From Candidatus Pelagisphaera phototrophica (GTDB lineage Bacteria > Verrucomicrobiota > Verrucomicrobiia > Opitutales > Opitutaceae): a DNA stretch of 64,000 nucleotides. The stretch spans positions 682,001 through 746,000 of the forward strand of contig NZ_CP076039.1 in the NCBI RefSeq assembly GCF_014529625.1, written 5' to 3'. Under the pieces are notes generated by a model that was given only the letters and a program-made list of their open reading frames with translations, did not search any database and had not been told where the DNA came from. The translations under genes and the position numbers were made by a program. Below are positions 25,746 through 35,486 of this stretch, one piece after another. Within the stretch, counting starts at the first letter, position 1. The number at the start of each line of letters is the position of its first letter.

Positions 25746-26765
25746 ATGGAATACAGAAGAATGGGACGAACGGGACTGAAGGTTTCCGAGCTATGTTTGG
25801 GGACAATGACGTTCGGAAAGTACACGGATCTCAGAGAGGCAGAGCGATTGGTCGATTTTTCCCTCAATGCCGGTATAAACTTTATCGACACCGCCGACGC
25901 TTATGGAGCGGGAGAATCGGAGTCTTATCTCGGGAGAGTTTTAAAGGATCGTAGGGACGATATAGTGCTCGCAACTAAGCTCTTCAATCCGATGGGCCCT
26001 GGAATTAATGATTCAGGAATGAGTCGAGTTCGTATCTTCAAGGCGCTCGAATCGAGTCTGCAAAGGCTGAAGACGGACTACATTGACATCTATTATATCC
26101 ATCATGTAGATACCGAAACGCCACTTGAGGAAATGCTGGAGGCCCTTAACGATCTCGTTCGATCTGGAAAGGTTCGCTATATCGCCTGCAGCAACTATGA
26201 AGCTTGGCGTTTGATGGAATCGCTTTGGATTAGCGATAGCCGTCATTGGGCACGCTTTGAATGTTACCAGCCTCAGTACAATCTTGTAATTCGGGACATT
26301 GAGGAAGAGCTCGTGCCGCTGTGTGAGTACAAGGGTTTGGGGATTGTGACTTGGAGTCCGCTGGCTAACGGTTTTCTGACGGGTAAGTATCGAGGCAAAG
26401 GAAGCGTGCTTGAGGGCACGCGTTCGAAAGATAATTGGGTCTACAATCCCAGCTTCTTTGCGGACAATGCAGAAGAGACAATGGGCGTCGTTTTAAAGAT
26501 TGCGAATGAGATGAACATGTCAGCTGCTCAAGTCGCAACTCGATGGATACTGGAGCAACCATCAATGACATCGGTCATTGTAGGGGCACGGAACTGTGAG
26601 CAGCTAAGAGACAACCTCGGAGCGAGTCGCATCCGATTCAGTCCAGAGCAACTGGAGCAATTGAACAGGGTATCAAAACCTAAAGATCGCTATCCTAAGT
26701 CCATGGAGTGTAATATGAGAGATAGGCGGGCCAGTGCAGTAAAGATGCCCCAATCAGAGGACTAA
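25746..26765 (+). CDS. Aldo/keto reductase
   Basis: 339 aa. The NADPH-dependent (beta/alpha)8 fold is shown by MEYRRMGRTGLKVSELCLGTMTFG, FIDTADAYGAGESE (catalytic Asp and Tyr), VLATKL with the catalytic Lys, YIHHVD with the His, and SVIVGARNCEQLRDNLGA at the cofactor site. Related to the YdhF/Tas-like group acting on sugars or aldehydes. Followed 28 bases later by a short-chain dehydrogenase, so the two probably act together in sugar or sugar-acid oxidation. The preceding 230 bases hold only a 38-codon ORF with a signal-like start that I do not count as a gene. Confidence 0.9.
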   Translation: MEYRRMGRTGLKVSELCLGTMTFGKYTDLREAERLVDFSLNAGINFIDTADAYGAGESESYLGRVLKDRRDDIVLATKLFNPMGPGINDSGMSRVRIFKALESSLQRLKTDYIDIYYIHHVDTETPLEEMLEALNDLVRSGKVRYIACSNYEAWRLMESLWISDSRHWARFECYQPQYNLVIRDIEEELVPLCEYKGLGIVTWSPLANGFLTGKYRGKGSVLEGTRSKDNWVYNPSFFADNAEETMGVVLKIANEMNMSAAQVATRWILEQPSMTSVIVGARNCEQLRDNLGASRIRFSPEQLEQLNRVSKPKDRYPKSMECNMRDRRASAVKMPQSED

Positions 26766-26793
26766 TTTCTGATTAACAAGAGTAACGAAAATT

Positions 26794-27540
26794 ATGAGTG
26801 TAGCAATTATCACCGGCGGTGGGTCTGGAATCGGTAAAAGCGTCGCAATTGCCTTAGGCAAGGCGGGGTATTCCGTATCAATAGCGGGAAGACGGCAGGA
26901 GGCTTTAGATGAGACGGTGGCAGTCATTCTCGATAACGGAGGCAGTGCAGTTACGATCCAAACCGATATTACGGACCCGAAGGGAGTGGATACGCTCTTC
27001 TCAAAAACAGTAGAGGCATTCGGTCGAGTGGATCTGCTTTTCAATAATGCCGGTATGTTTGGATCGGCGGCCCTTCTCGAAGAATTGACTTTCGAAGATT
27101 GGAAAGCGGTGGTCGATGTGAACCTGACTGGAGCCTTTCTCTGTACGCAGGCTGCTTTTCGGGTTATGAAAGAGCAGGATCCTCGCGGTGGCAGGATCAT
27201 CAACAATGGATCGATCTCTTCCCAGACTCCGAGACCGAATTCGGCGCCCTACACAGCGACCAAGCATGCCATAACTGGACTAACGAAGTCCACCTCGCTC
27301 GATGGCAGAAAATACGATATTGCCTGTGGCCAAATCGATATAGGTAACGCGACGACGGATCTGACCGCCAAGATGAAGAAAGGCGTGCCTCAAGCGGATC
27401 TTTCCATTAAGGTTGAACCCACTATGTCAGTAGAGGACGTGGCGAATGCGGTGCTCTATATGGCGAGCCTGCCGCTAGATGCGAACGTTCTCACCATGAC
27501 TGTGATGAGCACGAAGATGCCCTTCGTGGGACGCGGTTAG
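26794..27540 (+). CDS. SDR family oxidoreductase
   Basis: 248 aa classical short-chain dehydrogenase. Nucleotide motif GGGSGIGKS at 8-16, NNAGMFG, the catalytic Ser in [10 protein letters not shown], and YTATKHA with the Tyr-x-x-x-Lys pair. It lacks a signal peptide and acts in the cytoplasm with NAD(P). The C-terminal part carries [14 protein letters not shown], the usual tail of this group. Encoded with the aldo/keto reductase upstream. Substrate unknown. Convergent with the DUF985 gene 15 bases away. Confidence 0.92.
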   Translation: MSVAIITGGGSGIGKSVAIALGKAGYSVSIAGRRQEALDETVAVILDNGGSAVTIQTDITDPKGVDTLFSKTVEAFGRVDLLFNNAGMFGSAALLEELTFEDWKAVVDVNLTGAFLCTQAAFRVMKEQDPRGGRIINNGSISSQTPRPNSAPYTATKHAITGLTKSTSLDGRKYDIACGQIDIGNATTDLTAKMKKGVPQADLSIKVEPTMSVEDVANAVLYMASLPLDANVLTMTVMSTKMPFVGRG

Positions 27541-27555
27541 GCCAGTTGATTCTTT

Positions 27556-28047
27556 TCAATCGCGGCAAAGTCGCCCTAGAGCATTATAGTGAGTAACCGT
27601 GAAGCGTTTTGCTTCCAACTTGGAGATGAATCGCATGTCTTCGTATTCAAATCCCGGGGAAACGGCTTCACTGATGAGCCCAAATTCGCCAGACGTCAGT
27701 TCACTGGCTTTCCACCATCCCGAAGGGACGGCAAGCTGTAGTTGTTGTCCCAGTTCGATATTGGGTCCTAGGGTGGCCCGACTAATTTTTCCTTCAGGAG
27801 AAATTAGAGTGTATGTGACCGGAGAGCCCAACTGGAAAAAGTGAACGATGTCGGAACGATTTTCATGGAGATACCCCATAGGAGAATCACAAGTGAGCAG
27901 ATAGTAGATGCAGCTAAGCAGTTTTCGTTCTGCGTCAAGAGGGCCCACGGCCGTTTTCAGTGCTGACTCGTAGGTGCGCTTGAAATACCCGCCCTCGGGA
28001 TGGGGTTCTAGACTTAGATAGTCAATAAGCTCTCTCGCAGAATTCAT
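27556..28047 (-). CDS. DUF985 cupin-fold protein
   Basis: 163 aa from ATG 28047; an earlier in-frame start at 28101 would add 18 residues outside the family pattern. The DUF985 (cupin_5) motifs are ELIDYLSLEPHPEGGYFKRTY, SCIYYLLTCDSPMGYLHEN, IVHFFQLGSPVTY and VPSGWWKASE, with GFEYEDMRF near the end. Proteins of this family are small cytoplasmic beta-barrels of unknown biochemical function that may bind sugars or metals. Confidence 0.9.
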   Translation of the reverse strand: MNSARELIDYLSLEPHPEGGYFKRTYESALKTAVGPLDAERKLLSCIYYLLTCDSPMGYLHENRSDIVHFFQLGSPVTYTLISPEGKISRATLGPNIELGQQLQLAVPSGWWKASELTSGEFGLISEAVSPGFEYEDMRFISKLEAKRFTVTHYNALGRLCRD

Positions 28048-28153
28048 AGCAACGAACCTAGGCAGGAACCCAGTTTTACGAAGTGTGAATCTAGCTAACA
28101 AAAAAGGACAGCGTAAAAATTCACACTTCCATTTCGCTTCAGGCCATTTTCAA

Positions 28154-28999
28154 TTAGGTTGCCTGTACTTCTGGAACTGCTTTAGCGGCTGACTGCCTCG
28201 TTTGATAATTTATTATCAGAATCAGTGCGATAGGCACTCCATAGTCTCCCCAGCGTTCGATGAATTCGAACATGTTGATGATGCCACCTTCCGTGACGTA
28301 CAGGAATTCGGTTATCACTTTCCAGGCGAAAACGAGCCATATGATGGGCAGTATGGGAAGCACGAATACGACGACTCCTAGTATGATCTCGAACCAGCCA
28401 ACTGCATTGATAAAGCCGACATCCGCTGGAATACCAATTGAAGAGAAATGATTTATAAGCATTCCTTTCTCAACAAATGCTCCAAAGCCTCCGTGTCCGA
28501 TGAGAAGTAAAGCTATGGTTAACCTGCAGATGAAATGGAGTACACCGATCTTATCATCGTCCAGTTTCGGCTCTGTATAGCCCGAAAACCAGTCTTTCCA
28601 CTTCATAGCTATGGCACCTCCCAGAATGAGGAGCATCAATGGAGGTAAGAAGTTCCCTGCTCGTTCCCAAAATTCCCAGGTTCCTGGCGTGCCAGAAATC
28701 GGCCGAAGAATCGCTGTCCACAAAGCCCAGATAAGCATCCACATAATGATGATCCGCCTGGGTTTCATGAGAAGCAGAATTGCCATAATGATGTCCAAGG
28801 CCCCAATGATAGGCATCAGTTTCCAGGCGATATCATCTGGAATGCCCTGAGATCGAAAAAAGGGTAGCCATCCTTCTTTGGTGATAACACCCCAAGCGCC
28901 ATGACCTATGAAGCAACAAGCTGCTGTGATACGTAGGACCCAGTGAAGGCGTGTTTGAAGTTGTTCGAGAGTCGTGGGCTTGAGGAATGATCCGAGCAT
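28154..28999 (-). CDS. DoxX-like membrane protein with two repeated halves
   Basis: 281 aa from ATG 28999 (an upstream in-frame ATG at 29110 lies within the porin gene). About 8 membrane helices. The two halves are alike: ACCFIGHGAWGVITKEGW...FFRSQGIP and ALLLIGHGGFGAFVEKGM...HFSSIGIP, each followed by an (A/G)xxDIIxA / WFEIILG helix. This looks like an internal duplication of a DoxX-type unit. Role unknown; DoxX proteins are linked with redox or respiratory functions. It starts 41 bases after the porin gene stop on the same strand, so the two may be co-transcribed. Confidence 0.75.
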   Translation of the reverse strand: MLGSFLKPTTLEQLQTRLHWVLRITAACCFIGHGAWGVITKEGWLPFFRSQGIPDDIAWKLMPIIGALDIIMAILLLMKPRRIIIMWMLIWALWTAILRPISGTPGTWEFWERAGNFLPPLMLLILGGAIAMKWKDWFSGYTEPKLDDDKIGVLHFICRLTIALLLIGHGGFGAFVEKGMLINHFSSIGIPADVGFINAVGWFEIILGVVVFVLPILPIIWLVFAWKVITEFLYVTEGGIINMFEFIERWGDYGVPIALILIINYQTRQSAAKAVPEVQAT

Positions 29000-29039
29000 A
29001 ACAGATTTGATTTTGGGAGATTGTAGATGTGTTGAGAAA

Positions 29040-30257
29040 CTAAAAGAATATGCGGAAGGCTGAACTCGCAGTCCAGCCCTTAAAAACATTGATACCATTT
29101 GCTGTTTCAATGTCGTCGTATTCGATTCCGGATACGATTTTCATATTGTCACCACAAAAGTAGTAATTGACTCCTAGATAAAAATTGTGATGCACATCGC
29201 CGCGTCCTCTTGTGAGAGACATGTTGGCTTCCCCTCTCGCCCCTGCTGATCGGGCATAGCGACTATTGAGGCGGATGCCCTCAGGGGAATCGGCATTTTG
29301 ATATTGATATCGCGAAACAAGCTTTATCTTGTTCTCGACCAGCCAGTGCATGGGCATGATGGAAAGTCCCCAAAATCCTCCGTCACGATCCGGATTGGTG
29401 GTCGCTCCATTTTCTCCAGTCCCAATCGTCGAGTGGATTTCCCAAGGGCCTTTGTGAAGGCGTAGAATGGCACTTCCTCCCCATTCGTTTCCCCGTGCTA
29501 ACTGGTCCTTTGAAATGCCAGCGTCTTGCATGTAAGCACTGAATACAAGTTCTTTCAAATCGAAGCTCGATCCCTCTGTCATGTTGTGGATCCATTGCGA
29601 ATATAAAAGAGTGCCATCCTCCCATCCCGGGAATTCGTCTTCCTGAGTGGTAGAGTAGATGCCGAAGTCGATATCATTGTTGTCTTTCGCTACTCGAATC
29701 CACGCTCCGGCCGGGTGCGAGCCACCTTCGTCTGCGGGCCAGAGTTTGTTCGAAAAGGGAGATCTCTCGACCGGGTTGAATAGAAACGCGGATCTTTGCC
29801 ATTCGTCAGCTAGCTTCAGGCTGCGTCTTCCATATCCAACTTCGAAACGTTTGTAGTGAGAATAAGAAGGGTTTCCTTTGGCGAAATCGTACGATAGATA
29901 GAGATTACGAAAGTGCTGGAACTCGATATCCTGGTCTCCAGTCGCGGCGTTTTTCCCCTGAGTGAGGCTTAGAACGGTCTTGAGGAAAAAACCACCTAGA
30001 AATTTGATGTCTCCCCCAAGCCAGATGCGCCGGAATTCGGATTGGGAGTCGGAAAAACTGTTTCCTGCAGAGTCCGTTCCATCTACGTGCCCTATTTGGT
30101 ATTGGGCCATGCCGAAGAGCTTAATATGCTCGATGGTTCCATCTTTGGAATCAAAGACGTAACCCATCGTTTGGAGCGTGTCGCAGGGTTCTTCGGCCTG
30201 TACGGTCGTGCCGAGTGCGATAAGCGTAATAGCGATAGAATCAGGGAGCTTTAGCAT
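29040..30257 (-). CDS. OprP/OprO-like outer-membrane porin
   Basis: 405 aa. Signal peptide at 1-21 (ending VQAEE). The mature protein consists of amphipathic strands with the phosphate-selective porin pattern (FRRIWLGGDIKFLGGFFLKTV; GYGRRSLKLADEWQR; FEVGYG) and ends in SAFRIFF with a terminal Phe typical of barrel insertion. It forms a general or anion-selective channel. Actual selectivity cannot be read here. First gene of a two-gene unit with the DoxX-like protein. Confidence 0.8.
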   Translation of the reverse strand: MLKLPDSIAITLIALGTTVQAEEPCDTLQTMGYVFDSKDGTIEHIKLFGMAQYQIGHVDGTDSAGNSFSDSQSEFRRIWLGGDIKFLGGFFLKTVLSLTQGKNAATGDQDIEFQHFRNLYLSYDFAKGNPSYSHYKRFEVGYGRRSLKLADEWQRSAFLFNPVERSPFSNKLWPADEGGSHPAGAWIRVAKDNNDIDFGIYSTTQEDEFPGWEDGTLLYSQWIHNMTEGSSFDLKELVFSAYMQDAGISKDQLARGNEWGGSAILRLHKGPWEIHSTIGTGENGATTNPDRDGGFWGLSIMPMHWLVENKIKLVSRYQYQNADSPEGIRLNSRYARSAGARGEANMSLTRGRGDVHHNFYLGVNYYFCGDNMKIVSGIEYDDIETANGINVFKGWTASSAFRIFF

Positions 30258-30453
30258 GAAAAACTTTTGGGATTAGGTGTATGGGACGAATCCAACCTTT
30301 TGGCGAACCATAAATTTAATGTGACAACAGGGGGTGATTAACGGAATTTGTAGTGGCTTTGGACATGCAGAACTCTGATAATTGCGATCGCTGTGATGGT
30401 TGGTGACTTAATTCACGTATCGACTACTGAGGGCTGAGCGACTTTATTATCGC

Positions 30454-31434
30454 TTACCATTTCACTCGCACGAGCTTCATAATACGACCGTCGATGTTCC
30501 AGTCTTGGACATAGAGGTTTCCGTCTTTGTCCCAATAAGATCCGTGCGTTCCAGAAAAGATGCCCTCTACCCAGTCTTCCTGTTGAACTTTGTACAAAGA
30601 TTCGCCGGGGTCTGCTTTGTATCCAAGAACCGATACCACAGAATTATTCTTGTCGAGTATGTACAAGCGACCGTCCAAGCTGGGCACCGATACGTAGTCG
30701 CCTTGGATCGCAACTGACGTAGGCATGCTTAGCCTGGTTGCGGCTTCTTCGATGAAGTTTCCGTCGAGATCATAGTGCAGAAGCCTTCCTATTGGCAGGT
30801 GATTCCGGTCACAGATCAGCAAGCGTGGCGGATCGTAGCGCGTGTCCAAGGTCATGCCGTGTGGCGTGTGAAAATCTCGGAGTGCGTCTCCCTTCTTACC
30901 GAAGTGGCTGAGGTATTCGCCCTTCTTGTTGTACTTGAAAATAATATTGCTTGCGTAGCCGTCGGACAGAAAAATATCCCCGTTGGGGGCAACCGTGATC
31001 GCGGTCGGTTTTAGGCCAGTCAGAGCGAGGCCTGATTCGTTCGTCAGACCGATAGTCAGAACAATCTTCCCAGAAATCGCTTCGAATTTTATTCCGACTC
31101 CACCTTTGTTTCGCGCACCATAAATGTATTCGACTCCATCTTCTTCGCGGATCTCCATGTCGTGGAGTGAGCTGTGCTCTTCATCGACAAAGGAACGGAC
31201 GACTTTTCCGTCAGGGTTGAAAACGACAACTCCTTTATCTGCACTGGTGTAAATGTTTCCTGTCTTGTCAATCACGACGGACCCATGGGTGGGCCCAAGA
31301 ACGGATTTGCCATCTGGGCCAAGGCCCCAAGCAGGAATAGTATCGAATGTCATGATACCACTCCCTGTACGAACTGCGCTAGTGGAGGACGCTAATATAA
31401 ATAAGGTTACGAGAATGCTGAGGGTTTTTTTCAT
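30454..31434 (-). CDS. Secreted NHL-type beta-propeller protein
   Basis: 326 aa. Signal peptide at 1-20. About six propeller blades are visible through repeated patterns such as HGSVVIDKTGNIYTSADKG, PTAITVAPNGDIFLSDGYAS, PTSVAIQGDYVSVPSLDGRLY and HGSYWDKDGNLYVQDW. Members of the SMP-30/NHL group bind ligands or hydrolyse lactones; no catalytic metal site could be assigned. Monocistronic as far as can be seen. Confidence 0.75.
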   Translation of the reverse strand: MKKTLSILVTLFILASSTSAVRTGSGIMTFDTIPAWGLGPDGKSVLGPTHGSVVIDKTGNIYTSADKGVVVFNPDGKVVRSFVDEEHSSLHDMEIREEDGVEYIYGARNKGGVGIKFEAISGKIVLTIGLTNESGLALTGLKPTAITVAPNGDIFLSDGYASNIIFKYNKKGEYLSHFGKKGDALRDFHTPHGMTLDTRYDPPRLLICDRNHLPIGRLLHYDLDGNFIEEAATRLSMPTSVAIQGDYVSVPSLDGRLYILDKNNSVVSVLGYKADPGESLYKVQQEDWVEGIFSGTHGSYWDKDGNLYVQDWNIDGRIMKLVRVKW

Positions 31435-31551
31435 ATCGTTGTTATCTCATGATAAGGGTATGATGAGCGGAAAGGAGTCTAGGGATCTTGTCCTTCGATA
31501 TGGTTAAGGACCTACGAGAAACTTTTTCCAATAAAGGATTAAGAGATAGGA

Positions 31552-32283
31552 TTATTTTGAGCACTTCGTTCTGAGCCAGTTCGCAACTGCTTCTACTTGT
31601 GCATGGCGGTGGTCGTTGAAGCTGTGGTCGGCACCTTCGATTACGATGTTGTCTACATGATCGCCCAATCGCTCTTTGATGGCAACACTATCCTGCGGAA
31701 GGACGATATCGTCCTCGCTTCCATGGACGAGCAGCCAAGGTACCGATACTCGATTGGATTGCTCGATCACGGTCCCAACCGTTTGGCACAGATCGTCTAT
31801 AAACGCCTGTGATAGTGGACAACTTTCTTCCTCCCACATGCACCCTTGATCTGGGATCTCGTCGCCAAATTCGGTTACAACGAACGCGTTGGTATCCACC
31901 ATACCGGCCATAGAAACTAAACGTTGGATTTTATCGCCCTGGGCGGCCGTCAATACGCCAATGGCGGCGCCCATGCTGTGACCGATATAAACAATCTTCT
32001 TGTCTCCCACTGCCTCGATCACTGCTTCGAGATCTTTAACACCCTTCGAGACACAGGAGTCCCTGAAATACCCCTCCGACTCGCCGTTGCCCGAAAAAGA
32101 AAATGCCAGAGTGCTGAACCCGGCTAGATTGAGTGCGTGGGCCGTTTCGGCTATCACCGGGCGGTTTCGGTTGCCGGTCACACCGTGGCCCAGCAACACA
32201 ATCCAATCGGAATATTTGCCATCTCCGTTCAGGCGCTCGAAGTCAATCGCTTCGCCCAGATAGTTTCTAATAGAAGAAGTCAT
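31552..32283 (-). CDS. Cytoplasmic alpha/beta hydrolase (serine esterase-like)
   Basis: 243 aa. Core motifs: VLLGHGVTGNRNRP with the oxyanion-hole HG, FSGNGESEG, nucleophile elbow GHSMGA (Ser about 103), acid in LLVHGSEDDIVLP and His in EGADHSFNDH. No signal peptide. It starts 2 bases after the stop of the upstream dehydrogenase, so the two form an operon. Could cleave a small ester or lactone in the same pathway; substrate unknown. Confidence 0.88.
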   Translation of the reverse strand: MTSSIRNYLGEAIDFERLNGDGKYSDWIVLLGHGVTGNRNRPVIAETAHALNLAGFSTLAFSFSGNGESEGYFRDSCVSKGVKDLEAVIEAVGDKKIVYIGHSMGAAIGVLTAAQGDKIQRLVSMAGMVDTNAFVVTEFGDEIPDQGCMWEEESCPLSQAFIDDLCQTVGTVIEQSNRVSVPWLLVHGSEDDIVLPQDSVAIKERLGDHVDNIVIEGADHSFNDHRHAQVEAVANWLRTKCSK

Positions 32284-32285
32284 GC

Positions 32286-33176
32286 CTAGGATGTGCCTTT
32301 TCGACCTGGAAATGTCAGCTCTGCGACTCCGGACTTATCGTATTCGCCCAACCCCAGATCGATCATACGTTGGTATTGTGCTAAGGTTGCGGCTGCCAGA
32401 GGCATTTCGAGGCCATGCTTGGCCGCAATGTCCAAGGCGATTCCAGAATCCTTCGCCGCGTGCTCGGCCGAAAAATAGCATTCGTGATCACGACCCAGCA
32501 TATCTTCGGCATCCGTTTCCAGCACGCGTGAATTGGCACCGGTCTGACTGAACACCTTACAAAGCATCTCAAGGTCTAACCCCAGTGCTTCGCCCAATCC
32601 GAGCCCCTCTGCGAGCGCAGCGGTATTGATATTCATCACCATATTGACAAGGGCTTTAACTTCAGCCGCTTTACCGGCTTCGCCCACGAAACTCAAGTCC
32701 TTGCTCATGTCGTAAAGCATAGGCTTTATGGCATTAAAGGTGCTTTGTTTCCCTCCTATCATGAGGAATAGACCACCGTTCCGAGCTTGGGGAATACTGG
32801 ACGCCATACAAGCCTCCAGCGACTCAGCTCCTACCTTGGCCGCTTCGGCCTCGAGCTTACGATGAATGTCTGGCGACAGCGTCGCGCAGTTTATAAATAG
32901 GGTATCATTGGCGTCGGTGAACAGATTGTCGTCCCCAAAGAAGATCGAGTCCATGGCCGCGTCATTGGTGACCACGGTAAAAACGATATCCGAGCAAGCG
33001 GTAACAGCGGCGAGGCTCGCGCAGTCAGTAGCCCCAAGCTCATTGGCTAGGCCTTCTTTGATTCCGTCATCAATATCGAATACACCGGAAATGGTATATC
33101 CGCAATCTCTCAAGTGGCGGGCCATGTTCGCACCCATCCGACCTAATCCTACAAATCCAATTTTTTTATCTTTCAT
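32286..33176 (-). CDS. 3-hydroxyisobutyrate dehydrogenase-family NAD(P)-dependent oxidoreductase
   Basis: 296 aa. The Rossmann start FVGLGRMGANMARHL, substrate loop (MASSIPQARNGGLFLMIGG, here lacking the canonical DAPVSGG) and the catalytic Lys in GKAAEVKALVNMVMN mark the beta-hydroxyacid dehydrogenase family (hydroxyisobutyrate, tartronate semialdehyde, glyoxylate or 2,3-dihydroxysulfonate types). Upstream partner of the alpha/beta hydrolase. Substrate undetermined. Confidence 0.87.
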   Translation of the reverse strand: MKDKKIGFVGLGRMGANMARHLRDCGYTISGVFDIDDGIKEGLANELGATDCASLAAVTACSDIVFTVVTNDAAMDSIFFGDDNLFTDANDTLFINCATLSPDIHRKLEAEAAKVGAESLEACMASSIPQARNGGLFLMIGGKQSTFNAIKPMLYDMSKDLSFVGEAGKAAEVKALVNMVMNINTAALAEGLGLGEALGLDLEMLCKVFSQTGANSRVLETDAEDMLGRDHECYFSAEHAAKDSGIALDIAAKHGLEMPLAAATLAQYQRMIDLGLGEYDKSGVAELTFPGRKGTS

Positions 33177-33282
33177 GATTAATCAGGGAAACTTTTATTG
33201 TCAGGGTTGTCTCGCGGAAGCGGCGAAGACAATAGGCGAATTAATATATCGAAAACTTCAACCGAAGGATCGTTGATTCCCA

Positions 33283-33318
33283 TTAAAAATCCCGATCTCT
33301 AAAAAAAGAATTCGGGAC
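33283..33318 (-). terminator. Rho-independent terminator of the DUF5069 gene
   Basis: On the minus strand TCCCGA pairs with TCGGGA around a 16-nt loop rich in T and is followed by TTTTTAAT. It lies about 27 bases after the DUF5069 stop codon. Confidence 0.65.
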
Positions 33319-33344
33319 TTTATGAATACGAATTAGCGAGATTT

Positions 33345-33782
33345 CTAGGAGGAAAGAACTTCCTGATGAAAAGCAGTCCAGTCATCCAAATTATTGAGGT
33401 TTGGAGCATCGGCAATAGCAGCCGAATCTTCGAGTCCCGCGGCGGCTAGAATTTCGGTTCTCGTGGTATCATCATGATGATACTGCGTAATCTGGCGATT
33501 GAGCTTCGCGATTCCTGGCTGGCTAGTATCGCCATTCTGGGCCACCCAGTTTTCGCACTCGATGTAGGACGGTTTGTTTTCCTTCACAAACGAGCGGAAG
33601 GCGTCTGCATCTATACCCAGAGTGCCCAAAACCATGCTGTCGTATCCGGCTCCAATATCGGGATAGTCGTTGTGTAACTGCCCGGTTGCCTGAAGAGAGA
33701 CTTTCTGCCATAGGCGTGGGAGGTGCAAGATACCTAGTGGCCCTGTCAAACTGGAGGATATTAAAGGAATAAATTTACTCAT
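33345..33782 (-). CDS. DUF5069 family protein
   Basis: 145 aa from ATG 33782 (an ATG 15 bases upstream is possible). The family pattern is clear: LHLPRLWQKVSLQATGQLHNDYP, then GYDSMVLGTLGID and the late WVAQNG. DUF5069 proteins are small cytoplasmic proteins, frequent in Verrucomicrobia and Planctomycetes, with unknown function. Divergent from the sulfatase at 33959 with an intergenic promoter region of about 175 bases. Confidence 0.87.
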   Translation of the reverse strand: MSKFIPLISSSLTGPLGILHLPRLWQKVSLQATGQLHNDYPDIGAGYDSMVLGTLGIDADAFRSFVKENKPSYIECENWVAQNGDTSQPGIAKLNRQITQYHHDDTTRTEILAAAGLEDSAAIADAPNLNNLDDWTAFHQEVLSS

Positions 33783-33958
33783 GAGGTTTTGTTTCAAGGG
33801 TTAAGTTTGATCCTAGCATAGAGGAACAGCTCAGAAATAAAATTCGCCTGCTATAACGCAAGCATTCAATTGCGTGAGCGGGGCGCGAACATTCAGTTTA
33901 CTTGACCGATTAGTTTTTTCCTTTGTAATTACTATTTGTGGCTAACCACGTTCCCCTC

Positions 33959-35368
33959 ATGATATTGTGCCCGGCAACCCTCTTCCTGTCTTTTACATTA
34001 TCGCTGTTGAATGCGGAGCGTCCAAATATCGTGATCCTGCTCGCTGATGATGCTGGCTACTCCGACTTTGGCTGTTACGGCGGGAAAGCGGAAACGCCAA
34101 ATATCGACCAACTAGCGGCTGAAGGGCTCAAGCTCACAGATTTCCATGCGGCGGCCCCAAATTGCTCTCCGAGTCGGACTGGACTTTTGACGGGCCGCTA
34201 TCCTTCACGAGTAGGTGTGTACAGCTATATTCCGGAACAGAAGGAAGGTTTGCACCCGATGCACATGCCTAGTTCGGAAGTGACGCTGGCGGAGTTATTA
34301 AAAGAATCTGGGTACCAGACCGCCCACATTGGGAAATGGCATGTCAGTGTGTTGCGCTCGACGCAGCCCCAGCCGATTGACCAAGGATTCGACTACTCGT
34401 TTGGAACAACGAATAACGCCATCCCCTCCCACTTGAATCCCGTTAATTTTGTACGTAATGGCGAATCCGTTGGAGATTTAGAAGGATATGCCTGCCAAAT
34501 CGTAGTGGACGATGCGATACGATGGTTGAATCAAAAGGACGAAGCGGATCCTTTCTTTTTGTATGTCGCGTTTCACGAACCTCACGAAAAGATCGCCTCA
34601 CCTCCGGAAATGGTGGCCCAATATTCGGAAGGTAAAAAGCGGAATGAGTACTTGGCTAATATCCAGAATCTGGATGACGCAGCGGGGCGCTTGCTAGAGC
34701 GACTGGACCAGCTGGGTCATCGGGAGGATACGATTGTCCTTGTCGCTTCTGACAATGGATCACTACATGATGCGAGCAATGGGGGATTGCGAGGTCAAAA
34801 GTCTATGCTGTATGAAGGGGGAATTCGAGAGCCGGGTATCATTCGTTGGCCGCCCATGATCGAAGCGGGAAAAACGAGCGGCGCGACGCTGAACTTCGTG
34901 GATCTTCTGCCAACTTTCTGTTCTCTTGCGGGAGTTGCAGTGCCGCAAGACCGTACGTTGGATGGCGTTGATTTCAGCCCCTTGCTTTTTGGCAATGAAA
35001 ATTGGAAGAGAGACCAGCCACTGTTTTGGTACTTCTATCGTTCGATCGCGGGCTCCAGCCAGAGAGCACAGGGAATGACAGGCAAAATGCCAGCGGGAGC
35101 TTTCCGCAAAGACGATTGGCTGCTGATTGGATATCTCGAACATCCGAATATGCCAGATAGTCATGCCATGGTTCCCTCGGATATGGACTTCCTTCGAGAG
35201 TCCACCTGGGAAAAATTTGAACTCTACAACCTGCGGACCGATCGAGCACAGAAGAAGGATCTATCCAACGAAAGACGGGCCTTCGTCAAACGGATGTCTA
35301 AAGAGATGGCGGCAATTCACGCCAATATGGTCCAGGAAGGACCCTATTGGAATTGGGAAGACCAATAG
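33959..35368 (+). CDS. Secreted S1-type sulfatase (CSPSR)
   Basis: 469 aa from ATG 33959 (a GTG at 33938 is an alternative). Signal peptide to about residue 19. Metal-site ADDAGYSDFGCYGG; formylglycine Cys69 in CSPSRTGLLTGRYPSRVG; GKWH near residue 121; SDNGS in place of the more common SDNGG; C-terminal YNLRTDRAQKKDL. Likely desulfates a sugar in the periplasm. Followed 118 bases later by a DUF1080 gene on the same strand, a common pairing in polysaccharide-degrading Verrucomicrobia and Planctomycetes. Confidence 0.92.
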   Translation: MILCPATLFLSFTLSLLNAERPNIVILLADDAGYSDFGCYGGKAETPNIDQLAAEGLKLTDFHAAAPNCSPSRTGLLTGRYPSRVGVYSYIPEQKEGLHPMHMPSSEVTLAELLKESGYQTAHIGKWHVSVLRSTQPQPIDQGFDYSFGTTNNAIPSHLNPVNFVRNGESVGDLEGYACQIVVDDAIRWLNQKDEADPFFLYVAFHEPHEKIASPPEMVAQYSEGKKRNEYLANIQNLDDAAGRLLERLDQLGHREDTIVLVASDNGSLHDASNGGLRGQKSMLYEGGIREPGIIRWPPMIEAGKTSGATLNFVDLLPTFCSLAGVAVPQDRTLDGVDFSPLLFGNENWKRDQPLFWYFYRSIAGSSQRAQGMTGKMPAGAFRKDDWLLIGYLEHPNMPDSHAMVPSDMDFLRESTWEKFELYNLRTDRAQKKDLSNERRAFVKRMSKEMAAIHANMVQEGPYWNWEDQ

Positions 35369-35486
35369 ATTTGCCGCATCGGATAGTCCCATACGACATT
35401 GTTCGAAGGGGAATCTTTTGAATTTGAATTGCCTCACGTAGTTTCAGCAACCAGTTTTTAAAGGTAGTTAAATAACCCTATTCCCG

